Shown here one piece after another: positions 18,428 to 26,452 of a stretch of DNA of 64,000 nt. Location of the stretch: contig WSXY01000003.1 in the NCBI GenBank assembly GCA_009773565.1, positions 110,009-174,008 on the forward strand, read 5' to 3'. The stretch comes from Actinomycetota bacterium. Its GTDB lineage: Bacteria; Actinomycetota; Coriobacteriia; Anaerosomatales; Anaerosomataceae. How positions within the stretch are numbered: position 1 is the first letter of the stretch; the number at the start of each line of letters is the position of its first letter. Below the pieces are notes generated by a model. The model saw nothing but the letters and a program-made list of their open reading frames with translations. It did not search any database and had not been told where the DNA came from. The translations under genes were made by a program, and so were the position numbers.

Positions 18428-19927
18428 CTACTTGAACGCGATTGCAGCGGCGAGTCGCGCGAGCGAAAGCGGCATACCCTGCACTGATGACACCAGTCCA
18501 AGTGCGATTGTCAGCACGATAGCGGCCACGAGCGGCACCAGCATCGTGAGCGGCGCCTCGAGACCGCTGCGCTCCGGAAGCGCCAGGACCGCAGCGCTGG
18601 GGGGCTTGAAGTACGCTGCGTAGACAATCGGCAGGAGATACACAGCGGCCAGCAGCGCACCGCCAAGAAGCACGGCAAGGTACAGCGGTTGATCGGCATC
18701 GAGCATCCCCAAACCGAGGTACCACTTACTCACGAACCCCGAAAGTGGCGGGGTTCCAATCATGCTGAGCGCGGCGATTGCGAACGCCGCAGACGTGATC
18801 GGCATCTTCTGCGCGATTCCGCTGATGTCCCTGACATTACGGATGCCCGCACGCTTTATGAGCAGACCCGCGCACAGGAAGAGCGCGCCCTTCATGAATG
18901 CGTGATTCGTGATATGCACGAGGGCACCAGTCGTCGCCTGCTCTGTCAGCAGCGCAACTCCGAGCGCCGCATATCCCATCTGACTGATTGTCGAATATGC
19001 CAGTCGGCGCTTGAGATTCTCCTGGTTGACCGCCAGAAGTGCGGCGAATACCACCGTGAATCCGGCGATATAGGCAAGCCATCGCATCACATCCAGCTCG
19101 CGTAGCAGCGCCACACCAAACACGCTGTAGACCACGCGCATGATTCCGAAGGATCCCGCAGCCACCATAACGCCGGACAGCACCGCAGAGAACGGGGCAG
19201 GTGCCGCCGGGTGTGCGTCCGGCACCCACCCATGGAGCGGAACGAGCGCCGCTTTGACGCCGAACCCCGCGATAAAGCACCAGAAAACGGCAATCAGATT
19301 CTTTCGACCCATTTCTAGTGTCAGCAACCCGGCCGGAGTCAGTGCCTGATTACCGGCGAGGAAGAACGTGAAGACGATCGCCAACAGCACGAGCGACCCG
19401 CCTACAAGGATGTAGACAATGTACTTCGTACCAGCAGCGATTGCCTCGGGCGTCTCTTCATGCACGATGAGCGGGTACGTGAGAATCGAGAACATCTCGT
19501 AGAAGATGAGGAACGTGAGGAGGTTGCCCGCGTATGCCACACCCATGGTCCACGCGAGCGCGAGGATGAAAAACGCATAGTATCGTCCGGGACGGTGCTC
19601 CCCCTCCATGTACCCGAAGGAGTAGACGAGGGCGATCAGCCACAACACGGCTGCTGTAAGCCCGAAGAGCGCACCCATAGCGTCCACCCGAAAGTACATC
19701 CAGATTTTCGGGGTTATCTGGAGGATGTAGGTCTCGTACACGTTGCCGGCAAGTACGCCCGGAACGAACGATGCCGCCGCCACGACGTTGAGAACGCACA
19801 CGACCGCAAGACCAATGCGGCGCAGACGCTCGGCCCCCTTGGTCAGCGGAATGATTGCAACCGCACCGATAATCGGGAGCAGAAAGGCCGCTGGCGGCAG
19901 CAGTGATGACACGATTCGGGCTTCCAC
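18428..19927 (-). CDS. antiporter-like proton-translocating subunit (MrpD/NuoN type)
   Basis: The 499-residue, 14-helix protein has the conserved Glu in FLIFYEMFSIL and the Lys in GVKAALVPLHGWVPDAH. It shares the block TYPLIVHEETPEAI with the adjacent subunit at 19942-21417, so the two look like a tandem duplication. The chosen start is GTG at 19927, behind GGGGTGAG and just after the upstream stop; the frame continues further 5' but through the neighbouring gene. It is probably a membrane ion-pumping subunit of the Mrp/Mbh-like complex. Confidence 0.86.
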   Translation of the reverse strand: MEARIVSSLLPPAAFLLPIIGAVAIIPLTKGAERLRRIGLAVVCVLNVVAAASFVPGVLAGNVYETYILQITPKIWMYFRVDAMGALFGLTAAVLWLIALVYSFGYMEGEHRPGRYYAFFILALAWTMGVAYAGNLLTFLIFYEMFSILTYPLIVHEETPEAIAAGTKYIVYILVGGSLVLLAIVFTFFLAGNQALTPAGLLTLEMGRKNLIAVFWCFIAGFGVKAALVPLHGWVPDAHPAAPAPFSAVLSGVMVAAGSFGIMRVVYSVFGVALLRELDVMRWLAYIAGFTVVFAALLAVNQENLKRRLAYSTISQMGYAALGVALLTEQATTGALVHITNHAFMKGALFLCAGLLIKRAGIRNVRDISGIAQKMPITSAAFAIAALSMIGTPPLSGFVSKWYLGLGMLDADQPLYLAVLLGGALLAAVYLLPIVYAAYFKPPSAAVLALPERSGLEAPLTMLVPLVAAIVLTIALGLVSSVQGMPLSLARLAAAIAFK

Positions 19928-19941
19928 CGTACACTCACCCC

Positions 19942-21417
19942 TTACATGCCGAAGACGAACCGCACCGCCGCCTGAGCCAGCGAGAACGGCAGACCAGGTA
20001 CCTGTGTCGTAAGCCCGAGCATAATGACGTAGGCGGCGCAGATAAGCGTGGGCCACAGGAGCATCGGTTCGGCTTCCTGTATGCGCAAACGCGTCCCGGG
20101 CGCAGCCTTGAAATACGCAAGATAAACGACGGGCAACCAGTACGCTGCGTTCAGAAGCGAGCTCGCGATCATGACGAGCGCAAGCCACCACTTCCCTGCC
20201 TCAAGGGCACCGAGCGACAGGTACCACTTGGAGACGAAGCCTGCGGTCAGCGGAAGACCGATGAAGCTGAGAGCCGCAACGGTATACGCCGCCATCGTCC
20301 ACGGCATGCGGTAACCGATTCCGGCCAACTCGTGAATTTGCGTCTTGCCCGTCGTCCGCTGAACGGCACCGGCAACAAAGAACATGGTGATCTTCGCGAA
20401 GGCCTGGTTGGCTATGTGTGCGATAGCGGCTGTCGCCCCAAACGGTGTAAGCATGGTAGCGCCAAGCACGATATAGCTGAGTTGACTGATGGTCGAGTAG
20501 GCAAGCCGCCGCTTAAAGTTGTCCTGGAAGATCGCGACGAACGAGCCGGCAAGGATTGTGAACACCGCCAGGTATGCGAGCCAGTTGACAACCGGCAACT
20601 CCCTGAGAACACCAACACCAAAAACGTTATAGAAGACTCGCAGCAACCCGAACGCGCCGGCCTTAACAACAGCGACGGCGTGCAGTAGAGCACTCACCGG
20701 GGTAGGCGCGACCATGGCGCTCGGCAACCAGCCATGCAGGGGCATGATCGCGGCTTTCACCCCGAACCCGATTACGAGAGCGACAAAGAGCCAGGTCAGT
20801 GACGTAACGCCCGAAGACATCGACAAGATGCCGGGCTTGCTCAGCGTAAGTGTTCCGGCCATGTCATAGGTCATGACCGAGCCCAACAGTACAAACGCAC
20901 CACCAAGCAACGTATACGTAAGGTACTTCCGCCCCGCTTTCATCGCCTCTGGCGTCTCCTCGTGAATCACAAGAGGGTACGTGCAAATGGTCAACGTCTC
21001 GTAGAAGAGGAAAAGCGTGAGTAAGTTTTCGGCAAAAGCAATCCCGACGGTCGCGGACACGCACAGTGCGAAGAAGCCGAAGAATCGCACCTGCGAGTGC
21101 TCGGTCTTCATGTAGCCGATGGCATAGATGGTCGTGATGAGCCACAGGGTCGAACTGACGACCGCGAAGAACATCCCCAGCGCGTCAGCACGGAACCCGA
21201 GGCCAATACCTGGCGTGAAATCGAGGAGCTTGAAGACGTATACCGTTCCTTTAAGGGTGCCCGGAAGCATCGACATAACGACGACAAGCTTCGTGGCCGC
21301 TGCTCCCACACTCCAGAAGCACCGCCAGAAGAAGCTGCGCCCCATCAGGAACACGAGGCCCGCGCATGCGAAGGAAAGCACCGGAGCGAGCAGCGGACGA
21401 ATATCGACAACTTCCAT
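19942..21417 (-). CDS. antiporter-like proton-translocating subunit (MrpD/NuoN type)
   Basis: The 491-residue protein has the family Glu in LFLFYETLTICTYP and the Lys in GVKAAIMPLHGWLPSAM. The segment VIHEETPEAMKAGRKYL is nearly duplicated in the next gene downstream. ATG 21417 follows GGGAGG, with one base between the upstream TGA and this ATG. It provides a second antiporter module in addition to MrpD, as in Mbh/Mbs-like modular complexes rather than in a minimal seven-gene Mrp. Confidence 0.86.
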   Translation of the reverse strand: MEVVDIRPLLAPVLSFACAGLVFLMGRSFFWRCFWSVGAAATKLVVVMSMLPGTLKGTVYVFKLLDFTPGIGLGFRADALGMFFAVVSSTLWLITTIYAIGYMKTEHSQVRFFGFFALCVSATVGIAFAENLLTLFLFYETLTICTYPLVIHEETPEAMKAGRKYLTYTLLGGAFVLLGSVMTYDMAGTLTLSKPGILSMSSGVTSLTWLFVALVIGFGVKAAIMPLHGWLPSAMVAPTPVSALLHAVAVVKAGAFGLLRVFYNVFGVGVLRELPVVNWLAYLAVFTILAGSFVAIFQDNFKRRLAYSTISQLSYIVLGATMLTPFGATAAIAHIANQAFAKITMFFVAGAVQRTTGKTQIHELAGIGYRMPWTMAAYTVAALSFIGLPLTAGFVSKWYLSLGALEAGKWWLALVMIASSLLNAAYWLPVVYLAYFKAAPGTRLRIQEAEPMLLWPTLICAAYVIMLGLTTQVPGLPFSLAQAAVRFVFGM

Positions 21418-21418
21418 C

Positions 21419-22903
21419 TCAGCCTCCCAACGGGGCAAGCAGCCGAGTCACAGCAGGCTCAACAAAGCTGAGAGGTATTCGACCGAGAATGCCCATGATG
21501 AGGCAGAGCGCTGCGAGAATGAGGACCGGAAACAACATGCTCAGCGGCGCTTCCTCCACTTCAAGAATCTCGGGATGCACGGGCTCCTGGAAGTAGAACG
21601 TGTTCACCATGCGGATGTAGTACACGAAGATGAACAGCGCTCCAAAAACAAGCGCGACCGCGAACAGCGGTTGCCCGGCCTCAACGGCGCCAAGCGCGAT
21701 GTACCACTTGCAGAGGAACCCGGCGGTCGGCGGCATACCGACGATAGAAATCGCGCCGATCGAGATCGCCGCGGTCGTCAGCGGCATCGACCGCCCTATC
21801 CCCCGGAGATCCGTAAGGTTGCGGTACCCGGTTCGGTAGATGATCGCCCCCGCGCCGAGGAAGAGAGTCGCCTTGATGAGCGCGTGGTTGAAGATGTGCA
21901 CAGCGGCGCCGATGACCCCGTACTGCGACGCCAGGCCGAGACCCATGATGATGTAACCGACGTTGGAGATGGTCGAGTACGCCAGCATCATCTTGATGTC
22001 TTCCTGAAAGATGGCGAAGAACGCGCCCATCACAATCGAGATTGCGCCGAGCCACACGAGCACCGTGTTGAGTGCCGACAAGTCGAGCACCTTGGCACCG
22101 TAGTAGATCTGGTAGATGCGGATCATGCCGAGGAGCCCCGTCTTGACGACCAGTCCCGAGAGAATCGCACTCACGGGGCTTGGCGCGATCGCGTGCGCGT
22201 CGGGCAACCAGATGTGAAGGGGGAACAGCGCAGCTTTCACCATGAAGCCGACCGTGAATGCAGCGATCGCAAGCATCGCGGGTGCCTTCTCGGCACCGGC
22301 CAATCGCACGGATATGTCAGCCATATTGAGACTGCCGGTGAGCGCGTAGAGCAATCCGATCGCGAACAGCACCATCAGCGAAGAGACCGCGCCCATGATG
22401 AGGTACTTGAACGCGGCCATCTCAGCAGTACGCTCCCCGCTCACCGCCACAAGCGCGTAGCCGGAAAGCGACAGGATCTCCATGAAGACGAACAGGTTGA
22501 AGATGTCGCCGGTAACGACGAAACCGATCATGCCGGTCAGGTTCAGCAGGAGCAGCGTGTAGTAGTAGCGGATCCGCTCCGGAGGCAGCTCTTTCTCGGC
22601 GTACTTGAACGAGAAGAGTATCGAAAGCGTACCCAGGAGACAGATAACGCTCGTCGACGCCGAGAACTCGTCGAAGCGCAGCTCGATGCCATACGGCGGC
22701 TCCCACCCGCCGAGATACGCCGAGAACGGCCCGACGTTCGCGACATGGACGATCAGCATCAGCGCGATGGCTGAAGTGACGAGCATGACCGCGAGCGCCC
22801 AGGGGCCGGCCGCTCGGCCGGAGCGACCACCGACGACCGGCGTGAGCACGGCTCCTACGAGCGGGATGATGATGACGCCTACGAGGAGCGCTGACGCAGG
22901 CAT
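21419..22903 (-). CDS. mrpD: Mrp antiporter subunit D
   Basis: The 494-residue protein has NLFVFMEILSLSGYALVA and MVKAALFPLHIWLPDAHAIAPSP, the Glu and Lys motifs of MrpD/MbhH. In the Mrp Na+/H+ antiporter this subunit carries one of the ion paths. Its place directly after mrpC is the conserved Mrp/Mbh order. The ATG lies one base after the mrpC stop, with GGAGTGAG as Shine-Dalgarno. Confidence 0.9.
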   Translation of the reverse strand: MPASALLVGVIIIPLVGAVLTPVVGGRSGRAAGPWALAVMLVTSAIALMLIVHVANVGPFSAYLGGWEPPYGIELRFDEFSASTSVICLLGTLSILFSFKYAEKELPPERIRYYYTLLLLNLTGMIGFVVTGDIFNLFVFMEILSLSGYALVAVSGERTAEMAAFKYLIMGAVSSLMVLFAIGLLYALTGSLNMADISVRLAGAEKAPAMLAIAAFTVGFMVKAALFPLHIWLPDAHAIAPSPVSAILSGLVVKTGLLGMIRIYQIYYGAKVLDLSALNTVLVWLGAISIVMGAFFAIFQEDIKMMLAYSTISNVGYIIMGLGLASQYGVIGAAVHIFNHALIKATLFLGAGAIIYRTGYRNLTDLRGIGRSMPLTTAAISIGAISIVGMPPTAGFLCKWYIALGAVEAGQPLFAVALVFGALFIFVYYIRMVNTFYFQEPVHPEILEVEEAPLSMLFPVLILAALCLIMGILGRIPLSFVEPAVTRLLAPLGG

Positions 22904-22904
22904 C

Positions 22905-23258
22905 TCACTCCATCTCCCTGAGCTCGTCGGCCTCGATCGTGCCGCAGTGCTGATAGATGCGGATGATGAGACTCAGGGCGAGCGCTGTTGTGCTGACCGC
23001 GACCACGATGCCCGTGAGGATGAGGGCCTGCGGGATCGGGTTCGTGAACGGTGCGTTGGCGTCTGCACCCATGATCGGTGCGTCGCCGCCTTCGACGACG
23101 CCGAGCGCGACGATGAAGGCGAAGACCGCGGTCTCCATGATGTTGAGGCCGATGAACTTTTTGATGAGGTTGTTCTTGGTGACAACGCAGTACAGGCCGA
23201 TGCAGAAGAGCACAACCGATGCGGCGTAGTCGAGGTTGATCCACAGGAGAGCGATCAT
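22905..23258 (-). CDS. mrpC: Mrp antiporter subunit C (NuoK-like)
   Basis: The 117-residue protein has three membrane helices and the NuoK/MrpC pattern GLYCVVTKNNLIKKFIGLNI and PIPQALILTGIVV. ATG 23258 overlaps the stop of the mrpB gene in an ATGA junction. MrpC/NuoK contributes conserved membrane glutamates to the central ion path; Glu in NIMETAVFAF is present. Confidence 0.9.
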   Translation of the reverse strand: MIALLWINLDYAASVVLFCIGLYCVVTKNNLIKKFIGLNIMETAVFAFIVALGVVEGGDAPIMGADANAPFTNPIPQALILTGIVVAVSTTALALSLIIRIYQHCGTIEADELREME

Positions 23259-23977
23259 GAGTCGTCTCCCATCGTCCAGAAGATACTCGCCAGGACCGCC
23301 GCGCCGCCAACCCCGATACCGATTCCGATGACGATCAGCCACGCGGTGGCCAACCACATCTGACCCTCGGTCTTTGGATACGCGAGGTAGTCGCCGAAGA
23401 GGAAGAGCCCCGAGACGCCGACCACGAAGAACGTCAGCGGCGCCGCAACCTGAAGCAGGCGGCGGATGCGCACCGGCACAAGCGCCTCGGCCTGCTTGCG
23501 CCCCACGATGACGGTCGTCACGATCACGAGCGCCGCAAGGATCGCGCCGCTCTGAAAGCCGCCCCCTGGGGAGATGTGGCCGAAAAGCATGACGTAGACC
23601 GCGAAAATGGCGATGAGGGGCGATAGGAGCCGTACGACGAACGACACGACATCACTCACCGGCACCGCGCTTGAGGAGGGCTCCCCGGCAGGTCGCTCGT
23701 CGCCCTTGCGGCTGCCGAGGAGCACTGCACACACCGCGGCAAGTGAGGTGAAGATCACGGTCACCTCGCCGTTGGTGTCGAAACCGCGGTAGTTGAGGAT
23801 GACGTCGGTGACGATGTTCTCGGCGCCGGCCTCCTCAGGTCCCTTCTCGAGGTAGCGCGGCGAGATGTGCGTGTATGGCGGCGTCATCGGGCTGCCATGC
23901 TGCGGTAGCTGGGCGACCGCGTAGAGCAGCGGGATCGCAACCACCACGAGCAGGGCGACGGTGAGAGCGCGCTTCAT
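23255..23977 (-). CDS. mrpB: MbhE-MrpB fused antiporter subunit
   Basis: The 240-residue membrane protein joins an MbhE/MrpA-tail-like N-terminus (residues 1-90, ending NGEVTVIFTSLAAVCAVLL) to a MrpB/MnhB domain (about 105-235) with the signature LFGHISPGGGFQSGAILAA. In classical Mrp the first part is the C-terminus of MrpA. It overlaps the DUF4040 gene upstream and mrpC downstream by four bases each. The split of MrpA resembles Mbh hydrogenase operons. Confidence 0.87.
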   Translation of the reverse strand: MKRALTVALLVVVAIPLLYAVAQLPQHGSPMTPPYTHISPRYLEKGPEEAGAENIVTDVILNYRGFDTNGEVTVIFTSLAAVCAVLLGSRKGDERPAGEPSSSAVPVSDVVSFVVRLLSPLIAIFAVYVMLFGHISPGGGFQSGAILAALVIVTTVIVGRKQAEALVPVRIRRLLQVAAPLTFFVVGVSGLFLFGDYLAYPKTEGQMWLATAWLIVIGIGIGVGGAAVLASIFWTMGDDS

Positions 23978-24216
23978 TTCTCTTTCCTTACAGTCTTGCT
24001 GATGGCGACCAGGAAGAGTGCCGAGGTGACTCCGGCGCCGACGGCCGCCTCGGTCATTGCCACATCAGGCGCGCCGCGATGCTGCCAGATGAGACACATG
24101 ATCAGGCTGTACGTGGAGAAGATGACGACCGCGCCAAGAAGGTCCTTGGTCTGGATGACCGCCAGGGCGCACGCGATGAGAAGCAGCAGCAGGGTGATGT
24201 CAAAGGCGCGGCTCAT
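23974..24216 (-). CDS. DUF4040 / MbhD-like antiporter subunit
   Basis: This 80-residue protein has three short membrane helices and matches the DUF4040/MbhD segment: KDLLGAVVIFSTYSL and APDVAMTEAAVGAGV. The latter carries the Glu conserved in MrpA/MbhD. It is the free-standing form of a region fused into MrpA in seven-subunit systems. It overlaps neighbours on both sides by four bases. Confidence 0.87.
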   Translation of the reverse strand: MSRAFDITLLLLLIACALAVIQTKDLLGAVVIFSTYSLIMCLIWQHRGAPDVAMTEAAVGAGVTSALFLVAISKTVRKEK

Positions 24217-24554
24217 GTCGCGTCCTCACCTTCTGTGTGTTCGGGACTCCGCCAGGGCTTGAGCCCCGTGCGGAAGGCGGCGCGCGCAAGCGCGTGTCCA
24301 GCCGTGGGACTTGAGAGCAGAAGGAGCGCGGTGAGGGCAATGAGCTTGAGTGTGATGGCTCCGAAACCCTGCATGAGCATCAGGCCGAGCAGGATTGAGC
24401 CGGCTCCGACAGTGTCGCACTTGGTAGCCGCATGGGTCCGGGAGTAGAAGTCGGGAAGCCGCAGCATGCCGACCGTTCCGATGAAGAAGTAGAAGGCGCC
24501 GATAGCGCACAGGATGACGGTAAGGGCACGGAGGATCGCTTCGACCGCGTTCAC
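24213..24554 (-). CDS. mrpG: Mrp antiporter subunit G
   Basis: The 113-residue protein has three helices and the MrpG/MbhC signature GTVGMLRLPDFYSRTHAATKCDTVGA. The start is GTG 24554, overlapping the mrpF stop (GTGA) and preceded by GGGAGA. The open frame continues 5' through mrpF but without family similarity. It is an accessory membrane subunit needed for assembly of Mrp complexes. Confidence 0.9.
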   Translation of the reverse strand: MNAVEAILRALTVILCAIGAFYFFIGTVGMLRLPDFYSRTHAATKCDTVGAGSILLGLMLMQGFGAITLKLIALTALLLLSSPTAGHALARAAFRTGLKPWRSPEHTEGEDAT

Positions 24555-24826
24555 GTCCAGTCTCCCGTCAGACGACCCGTCTCGATGAAGCGGGCGGTGA
24601 TCACGGTGATCGCGAAGTTCAGCAGGCCATAGACGAGCGCGATGTCTAGGTACAGCGGCCGTCCGAAGATGTAACCAAGCAGCACGAGCACGAGCAGCGT
24701 CTTGGTTCCGACGATGTTCACCGCGAGGATACGGTCGGCCACCGACGGACCCCAGTACGCCCGTAGGAGGCAAAGGAAGGCATTCACAAACAAGAAGATG
24801 CCAAGCCCCCAAAAGAACGAATCCAT
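24551..24826 (-). CDS. mrpF: Mrp antiporter subunit F
   Basis: The 91-residue, three-helix protein matches MrpF/MbhB: GPSVADRILAVNIVGTKTLL followed by LDIALVYGLLNF. It follows mrpE by two bases and overlaps mrpG. MrpF is a small structural subunit of the Na+/H+ antiporter. Confidence 0.9.
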   Translation of the reverse strand: MDSFFWGLGIFLFVNAFLCLLRAYWGPSVADRILAVNIVGTKTLLVLVLLGYIFGRPLYLDIALVYGLLNFAITVITARFIETGRLTGDWT

Positions 24827-24828
24827 TG

Positions 24829-25305
24829 TTACTCCTCGAAAACCCGATGGATCCGGCGATCCATGTCGCCAGCTTCAACGCCTCTGGCAAACTCCTTGTT
24901 AAGGCAGTGCACCGTATAGTTCGAACCTTCAAGGTCGACCGTCAACGTTCCCGGCGTCAGCGTGATGGAGTTTGCGAAGGCAACACGCGAGACTGCGCTT
25001 TGGACCGGGCTGTGATACACGATGACGAGCGGGTCGATCGGCATACGTGGTCTCAGAACGATTTCCGCGACGCCCGTCGCGGCCACTAGGATCTCCTTGA
25101 TGAGCCAGGGCACGTAGAAGACGAATCGCACTGCGCGCGTCGGTGTCAACGACGGATCGTCATCGGTCGGCCACAGCGCGACCGCCGCCCACCAGCCGAG
25201 CAGCGCGGACAGCACCAGGCCGATCACGAGATCGAACGACTTCAGCGAACCCGTTAAGACGAGCCAGAAAGCGAAAAGTGGGACTGAAGCCCTCAGAACC
25301 TTCAT
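24829..25305 (-). CDS. mrpE: Mrp antiporter subunit E
   Basis: The 158-residue protein has two N-terminal membrane helices and a soluble tail with the MrpE/MbhA features VPWLIKEILVAATGVAEIVL and ANSITLTPGTLTVDL. Its ATG overlaps the stop of the upstream GGDEF gene in an ATGA junction, so mrpE translation depends on, or is coupled to, the GGDEF gene. It is the first antiporter subunit in the conserved E-F-G order. Confidence 0.9.
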   Translation of the reverse strand: MKVLRASVPLFAFWLVLTGSLKSFDLVIGLVLSALLGWWAAVALWPTDDDPSLTPTRAVRFVFYVPWLIKEILVAATGVAEIVLRPRMPIDPLVIVYHSPVQSAVSRVAFANSITLTPGTLTVDLEGSNYTVHCLNKEFARGVEAGDMDRRIHRVFEE

Positions 25306-26210
25306 GACGGTTCCTGCCCGGCGCGCATCAACCCTGCGCCCCGGTGACCCGCAGCAGCCGCATCGTCCAGCGGAAGCGCCTGCGTCATGCGCCGCTCAGC
25401 AAGCGCAACGAGGCCCTGGAGATCCGATGCCTCGCTTGGATAGCACGCTGGAAAGACAGCCACTGTACAGCGAGTCGCCGGCTGCAAGACGTCCCCCTCG
25501 AACTCAGCGCCACAAACCGCCTGCCTGATACGGCTGGCAACAAGACCCGCCTCCGCTGGTCCGGCGAAAGGCAGCACGACACCGAAGGTGTCAGCACCAT
25601 AGCGACCGACGATGTCAGTATCACGAACAGCGATACGAAGAATGTCTGCGAGGTGCTCCAGCAACATGCTGGTTTTGTAGCTTCCAAACGTCTCACCAAA
25701 ACTCGCAAGGTCATCTACCCGAATCAATAGCAGACCAACACTGACGCCGTGACGCGCTCCGCGACGAACCTCCTCATCCAGGCGAGTACGAAAATACGAT
25801 GGCCTATAGAGTCCCGTCTCGGAGTCGCGCACCGAGGACTGTTCGAGGGCCAAAGTATGCAGGCGTGAGCGCTGGGACTGCAGCCCAACAACCACACCGC
25901 AGGCAAGGAACGTAACGATGCCCACCGCTAGTTCGGCGCGCGTCAACGTAGCTGGCATGAGATCCGGAAGCAGCAACGCGACGACGAGGGCACTCACCGC
26001 AGCGGCGGCGATCGCCCCCGCAACATCGTAGGCGATTGCAGCGATGAGGATTGGCACGACGAAAAGGGGCCAGACCGTCATAAGCTCACCGGTGAAGACC
26101 GCCACGAGCGCAACGAAGGTGGTCGATAGAACGACCGCCAGAACGCTCCAGAGATGGAATCTCGCCGTACGAACGGGCCGGTTATCGGGCAATCCGACAT
26201 CCGAATCCAT
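25302..26210 (-). CDS. membrane GGDEF protein with degenerate active site and intact I-site
   Basis: The 302-residue protein has four or five N-terminal membrane helices (about residues 20-112) and a GGDEF-fold domain (about 125-290). The catalytic signature reads GADTF instead of GGDEF, so diguanylate cyclase activity is doubtful. The inhibitory-site motif RDTD is retained five residues upstream, as in c-di-GMP-binding degenerate GGDEF receptors. It heads the Mrp operon and overlaps mrpE by four bases. The likely role, by inference, is to link c-di-GMP or membrane state to antiporter expression or activity. The Shine-Dalgarno AGGGGGTG abuts a long RNA stem. Confidence 0.83.
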   Translation of the reverse strand: MDSDVGLPDNRPVRTARFHLWSVLAVVLSTTFVALVAVFTGELMTVWPLFVVPILIAAIAYDVAGAIAAAAVSALVVALLLPDLMPATLTRAELAVGIVTFLACGVVVGLQSQRSRLHTLALEQSSVRDSETGLYRPSYFRTRLDEEVRRGARHGVSVGLLLIRVDDLASFGETFGSYKTSMLLEHLADILRIAVRDTDIVGRYGADTFGVVLPFAGPAEAGLVASRIRQAVCGAEFEGDVLQPATRCTVAVFPACYPSEASDLQGLVALAERRMTQALPLDDAAAAGHRGAGLMRAGQEPS

Positions 26211-26220
26211 GCGGCACCCC

Positions 26221-26362
26221 CTTGTGAACGCAACTCACTAACCGAGACCGCGTCGCCCCTGAGGTCGACGGCGCAAAAACACCGACCTTGACGGCAGACT
26301 TCGTTAGTCGTTCACAAGCTCAAACTTAGATATGCCCCTTCAAACGCGAACGACACGCGTTT
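26221..26362 (-). promoter_or_regulatory. structured 5' leader of the GGDEF-mrp operon (candidate riboswitch)
   Basis: On the minus strand a perfect ten-pair stem joins 26309-26318 to 26221-26230. It is extended by 26303-26308 pairing with 26237-26242 across a six-base bulge. The enclosed 60 bases can form either 6-pair AGGTCG/CGACCT or CGTCG/CGACG hairpins that share bases. A further hairpin (26356-26362 with 26342-26348) lies upstream. The 3' arm of the long stem ends at the Shine-Dalgarno of the GGDEF gene. I do not see the conserved sequences of c-di-GMP-I or ydaO riboswitches. Confidence 0.55.
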
Positions 26363-26452
26363 AAGACAAGCCTGAAGAAGCCTGATGCTGGCTGTTGCAT
26401 ACTGAACGCTACCTATCAGGCAGTCGTTGTGCCGGGCGCGAGAACCGTGAAC

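Noticed and set aside
17090..22774. Very long open frames antisense to the antiporter genes (460-550 codons)
   Set aside because: Their translations are rich in Arg, His and Gln, show no family motif and mirror real membrane-protein genes. This is typical of shadow frames in GC-rich DNA.
26221..26318. Distant inverted repeat as a protein operator
   Set aside because: The half-sites are about 80 bp apart with a nested second stem between them, which fits RNA folding better than a protein-binding site.
26211..26362. c-di-GMP-I or c-di-AMP (ydaO) riboswitch before the GGDEF-mrp operon
   Set aside because: The conserved GEMM core and the ydaO core sequences are absent, so I kept it only as an unassigned structured leader.
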